From positions 1 to 9,235 of the forward strand of contig JAFQUL010000093.1 in the NCBI GenBank assembly GCA_017408535.1: a stretch of DNA of 9,235 bases, read 5' to 3'. The translations under genes were made by a program, and so were the position numbers. Below, piece after piece: positions 7,217 to 9,235 of this stretch. How positions within the stretch are numbered: position 1 is the first letter of the stretch; every line of letters starts with the position of its first letter. Source of the stretch: Clostridia bacterium. Lineage in GTDB: Bacteria > Bacillota > Clostridia > Oscillospirales > CAG-272. A model generated the notes under the pieces. That model made no database searches, was not told the DNA's origin, and saw only the letters and a program-made list of their open reading frames with translations.

Positions 7217-8527
7217 ATGAACGCAGCATATTTGAAACGCAACTCACATAAGGTGTTTGCCCTCTGCTTTTTTGCCTATGCGGCAATATACGTAGGCAGA
7301 AAGAACTTTGGCGCCTGTATGAACGCCATGATAGGAGAGGGAATAATCGATAAGACCTACGGCGGCGCCATACTTACCGCTTTCCTCGCGGCTTATGCCA
7401 CGGGGCAGATGGTAAACGGAATGCTGGGCGACCGTTTTTCTCCGAAAAATATGATATCCCTCGGCCTTATGGGTGCGGGATGCGTCAACGTTATCATGGG
7501 TCTGAATTACTTCCCGGGGCTGTTTATCGTCCTTTGGTGTATGTGCGGAGTATTTTGCTCAATGCTCTGGTCACCGGTCATCCGCTGTATGGCGGAGTGG
7601 CTGCCGGACGAGCACCGTACCCTTGCAGGTACCCATATATCCGCAACCATCCCGGTAGGTACGGTCACCTCTTATCTTATCTGCTCACTGATGCTCAAAA
7701 CCGTTGGCTGGAGAGCGGCGTTTATCGTATGCGGCTGTATACTGATAGCGGCGGCTGTCATTTTCCGCCTGGGTGTCAGAATGATACGCGGATTCATTTC
7801 AGAGATAGAGAAGATAAACCGTGAGAATATCCGTAAAAACACTGCGGCAGAGGAAAAGAACCACGGACATCATTCGGTAGTGGGGATCATCATTTCCTTC
7901 GGCGTGTCCTTTACCGCCGTGGGCATACTCTTTAACGGTATCCTCAAGGACGGTCTTGAGTCCTGGGTGCCTACCTTTATCACCTCCGCCTTCGGTGCAA
8001 CAGAGGCGCTTGCCTCTCTGCTTACCGCAGTACTGCCGATAATCAGCCTGGTAGGTGTATACTTTGCCAAGTGGATGTACAGCAGGTTCTTCCGCTGTAA
8101 CGAAATGCTTACCAGCGGCGTGCTTTTCGGTATTTCAACGGTGCTGATGATCCCTATAACCCTTCTGACAACGCTGGATACCTCCGCTATGGGGGACGGT
8201 GCAAGAGTTGCACTTATGGTAGTGTCGGTAGTGCTTATCGGTGCGGTCATCTCGCTTATGCTGGGTGTAAATACCCTTTACCTGACCTTCATACCTCTAT
8301 GCTTCGGTAAGATAGGACGTGCGTCCTCTGTTACCGGACTGCTCAACGCATTTTCCTACGGTGCGGCGGCACTGTCGGGAATAGCCATCGGCTTTATTTC
8401 CGAGAACCTCGGCTGGACGGCTACTATCATTGCTTTTACAGGAGCTGCGGCACTTGGAGCAGTGGCGGGCTTTGCCGGCTCGGGAGTATGGAGAAGGGGC
8501 AAGGAGAGACTTTCCGCAGGAGAATAA
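7217..8527 (+). CDS. MFS permease, organophosphate:phosphate antiporter (OPA/GlpT-like) family
   Basis: Predicted 12-helix inner-membrane carrier (436 aa), whose relatives exchange glycerol-3-phosphate, hexose-phosphates or phosphoglycerates for phosphate. The N terminus FFAYAAIYVGRKNF (18-31) matches E. coli GlpT FFGYAAYYLVRKNF, so R28 aligns with the essential GlpT Arg45. The loop NGMLGDRFSPKN (67-78) is the family 2-3 loop. LKDGLESWVPTF (243-254) aligns with GlpT LRYGVLDWSPTY, so Arg269 becomes K244, and the His165 position appears to be T144. A cytoplasmic charged loop (about 188-220, with HGHH) separates the halves. The ATG at 7217 has only GGAG at 7201-7204, a 12-base spacing. The gene lies between three EEP hydrolases and a DRTGG gene. 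OPA membership is likely; the substrate is open, because two binding positions differ. Confidence 0.86.
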   Translation: MNAAYLKRNSHKVFALCFFAYAAIYVGRKNFGACMNAMIGEGIIDKTYGGAILTAFLAAYATGQMVNGMLGDRFSPKNMISLGLMGAGCVNVIMGLNYFPGLFIVLWCMCGVFCSMLWSPVIRCMAEWLPDEHRTLAGTHISATIPVGTVTSYLICSLMLKTVGWRAAFIVCGCILIAAAVIFRLGVRMIRGFISEIEKINRENIRKNTAAEEKNHGHHSVVGIIISFGVSFTAVGILFNGILKDGLESWVPTFITSAFGATEALASLLTAVLPIISLVGVYFAKWMYSRFFRCNEMLTSGVLFGISTVLMIPITLLTTLDTSAMGDGARVALMVVSVVLIGAVISLMLGVNTLYLTFIPLCFGKIGRASSVTGLLNAFSYGAAALSGIAIGFISENLGWTATIIAFTGAAALGAVAGFAGSGVWRRGKERLSAGE

Positions 8528-8543
8528 AAGGAGAGGATAGACT

Positions 8544-8867
8544 ATGGAAAAGATAACCGTTTCGGCTCTGGCAGAGCGCCTGGGCCTTGAAAAGATAAAT
8601 ATCGGCGACCCTGACAGAGAGATCACAGCCGGATATGTGGGAGACCTTCTCAGCTGGGTAATGGGCAGAGCCCCGGAGGGCGGCGCCTGGATCACGGTAA
8701 TGACCAACGTAAACGTCATAGCGGTAGCATCTCTTTCTGACGTTGCCTGCGTTATCCTTGCCGAGGGTGCAGAGCTTGACGAGGCGGCACTCAGCCGTGC
8801 AAAAACAGAGGGAATAAACGTCCTTGCCTCGAGCAAGCCGGCATTTGACCTCGCCCGCGCTCTTTGA
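8544..8867 (+). CDS. Small DRTGG-domain protein
   Basis: A 107-residue protein made of a single DRTGG-type domain (the fold seen N-terminally in HPr kinase-like and CBS/phosphotransacetylase-linked proteins). The fit comes from the order REITAGYVGDLLSWVMGRA (about 25-43), GGAWITVMTNVNVIAVASL (46-64), a central DVACVILAEG strand and the C-terminal GINVLASSKPAFDLA. I know stand-alone versions from Clostridia, often near PHP proteins, ATPase-fold kinases and FeFe-hydrogenase genes; the function is regulatory at best guess and unproven. The ATG at 8544 has AAAGGAGAGG (8527-8536) starting on the last base of the MFS stop codon, so coupling is likely. No signal or membrane segment. No clear terminator follows: a 6-bp CTCTTT/AAAGAG pair (8860-8877) has no T-run. 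Confidence 0.82.
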   Translation: MEKITVSALAERLGLEKINIGDPDREITAGYVGDLLSWVMGRAPEGGAWITVMTNVNVIAVASLSDVACVILAEGAELDEAALSRAKTEGINVLASSKPAFDLARAL

Positions 8868-8883
8868 CGAAAAAGAGAGACAG

Positions 8884-8908
8884 ATTTCACTTGACAAAAG
8901 GGTGAAAA
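8884..8908 (+). promoter_or_regulatory. Inverted repeat around the -35 box, possible operator
   Basis: TTTCAC (8885-8890) and GTGAAA (8902-8907) are inverted copies that flank and partly cover the TTGACA box of the promoter at 8891-8919. The centre-to-centre spacing is 17 bases, compatible with a dimeric repressor contacting one face of the helix. No regulator is encoded nearby, and a six-base repeat may be chance. Confidence 0.28.
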
Positions 8909-8922
8909 TATGATATTATAAT
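8891..8922 (+). promoter_or_regulatory. Near-consensus housekeeping promoter
   Basis: TTGACA (8891-8896, perfect -35) is separated by 17 bases from TATTAT (8914-8919, 5/6 match to the -10). An overlapping TATAAT (8917-8922) would give a 20-base spacer. Transcription would start near 8926 and run rightward into the tRNA-Leu-like repeat copies; no coding gene follows within the window. This is the strongest promoter I see here and is of the kind found before stable RNA genes. Confidence 0.8.
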
Positions 8923-8949
8923 CAGGTGACAGAGCGAACGTTTTGTTAC

Positions 8950-9072
8950 TTAATATGCGGATGTGGCGGAACGAGCCGCAAGGCGAAGCAAGAACACGAA
9001 GTGTTCTTGTGATATTTACGAGCGAAGCGAGTAAATAAAGCAGACCAGCGCGGCGCGGCTGCCGGAAATATC
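8950..9072 (+). repeat. 123-bp repeat, copy 1, with tRNA-Leu 5' fragment and GAA-triloop hairpins
   Basis: Identical to 9113-9235 except one base (C9006 against A9169). It begins TTAATAT and then GCGGATGTGGCGGAA (8957-8971), which equals positions 1-15 of a bacterial tRNA-Leu. It then leaves the tRNA: no D-loop GG, anticodon arm, T arm or CATCCGC 3' acceptor strand follows. The rest folds into compact hairpins: GCGG/CCGC (8966-8969/8976-8979); CAAGAACAC/GTGTTCTTG with a GAA loop (8989-9009); and TATTTAC/GTAAATA (9013-9019/9031-9037) enclosing tandem G-A mismatches and a GC-GAA-GC tip. GATATTT (9011-9017) could instead pair with AAATATC (9066-9072). Confidence 0.95.
8957..8971 (+). pseudogene. 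tRNA-Leu 5' fragment (first 15 nt), copy 1
   Basis: GCGGATG (acceptor strand), TG, GCGG (left D-stem) and AA match the start of tRNA-Leu, whose GTGGCGGAA is highly conserved. It lies 38 bases after the -10 box, where a mature tRNA 5' end would be expected. The remainder of the tRNA is missing, so it cannot be a working tRNA within the visible sequence. Confidence 0.6.
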
Positions 9073-9112
9073 CCACGGAGAGATGTTCCGTGTAAAAAAT
9101 AACATGAACAAG
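9073..9112 (+). other. 40-bp spacer between the repeat copies, with one hairpin
   Basis: CACGGA (9074-9079) pairs with TCCGTG (9087-9092) around a 7-base loop and is followed by TAAAAAATAA, so it is not a rho-independent terminator on either strand. It is not part of the 123-bp repeat unless the real unit is 163 bp, which would only show beyond the window. Confidence 0.6.
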
Positions 9113-9235
9113 TTAATATGCGGATGTGGCGGAACGAGCCGCAAGGCGAAGCAAGAACACGAAGTGTTATTGTGATATTTACGAGCGAAGCGAGTAAATA
9201 AAGCAGACCAGCGCGGCGCGGCTGCCGGAAATATC
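9113..9235 (+). repeat. 123-bp repeat, copy 2, cut by the window end
   Basis: Offset exactly 163 bases from copy 1, with one substitution (A9169). The change puts an A-G mismatch in the CAAGAACAC hairpin, so only copy 1 has the perfect 9-bp stem. The tRNA-Leu 5' 15-mer recurs at 9120-9134. The match continues to the last base of the window, so the right boundary and any further copies are unknown. The different flanks (C8949 against G9112) set the left boundary at the TTAATAT. Confidence 0.95.
9120..9134 (+). pseudogene. tRNA-Leu 5' fragment (first 15 nt), copy 2
   Basis: The same 15-mer as at 8957-8971, again preceded by TTAATAT and again followed by the unrelated hairpin sequence instead of a D-loop. 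A complete tRNA-Leu may lie just past the window; nothing here shows it. Confidence 0.58.

Noticed and set aside
6430..7242. 270-residue minus-strand frame covering all of EEP paralogue 3
   Set aside because: A shadow frame caused by codon composition; the plus strand has full catalytic motifs and a strong ribosome site. Similar antisense frames lie over the other EEP copies.
8860..8877. Terminator at the end of the DRTGG gene
   Set aside because: Only a 6-bp A/T-rich stem, with no T-run after it.
8297..9076. 259-residue minus-strand frame over the MFS end, DRTGG gene and repeat
   Set aside because: It runs antisense to two well-supported genes and through a structured repeat, with no recognisable motif.
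9074..9100. Rho-independent terminator between the repeat copies
   Set aside because: The hairpin is followed by an A-run, not a T-run, and on the minus strand the T-run would precede the stem.
8957..9112. Complete tRNA-Leu with an intron or insertion
   Set aside because: No D-loop GG, anticodon arm, T-loop or CATCCGC acceptor strand could be found before the next copy begins.

Overview
The window looks like a chromosomal segment from a Gram-positive gut Clostridia member, most likely Oscillospiraceae (Ruminococcus-like). This rests on the style of the PNPase, on purine-rich AGGAG ribosome sites, on the LPXTG-free lipoprotein and VanY-type cell-wall genes, and on a PHP protein and a small DRTGG protein of types I know from Clostridia. 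The taxonomic guess is inference; no rRNA is present.

Layout: (1) 1-974 holds the 3' end of pnp: second RNase PH domain, KH and S1. (2) 969-1399 is intergenic. It contains a perfect 15-bp AT-rich hairpin overlapping the pnp stop, a second hairpin, seven head-to-tail 42-bp repeats with one open frame, and a strong rho-independent terminator. (3) 1405-8867 is a run of eight same-strand genes with gaps of 3-49 bp and no internal terminator that I can see, so probably one operon. The order is a membrane-anchored VanY-type D,D-carboxypeptidase, an orphan solute-binding lipoprotein, a PHP-domain phosphoesterase, three tandem paralogous EEP-fold hydrolases, an organophosphate:phosphate-antiporter-type MFS permease and a small DRTGG-domain protein. 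(4) 8868-9235 has no gene. It carries a near-consensus sigma-70-type promoter followed by two copies of a 123-bp repeat, each opening with the first 15 nt of a tRNA-Leu and then departing into GAA-triloop hairpins.

How the genes may work together (inference): an OPA-family importer beside four predicted intracellular phosphoesterases suggests uptake and breakdown of a phosphorylated metabolite. The substrate cannot be read from sequence, and two positions that bind substrate in GlpT are changed. The VanY and solute-binding proteins act outside the membrane and may be linked only by transcription.

Most unusual parts: the tRNA-Leu 5'-fragment repeat pair at the right edge, the 42-bp tandem array next to pnp, and the triplication of the EEP gene.
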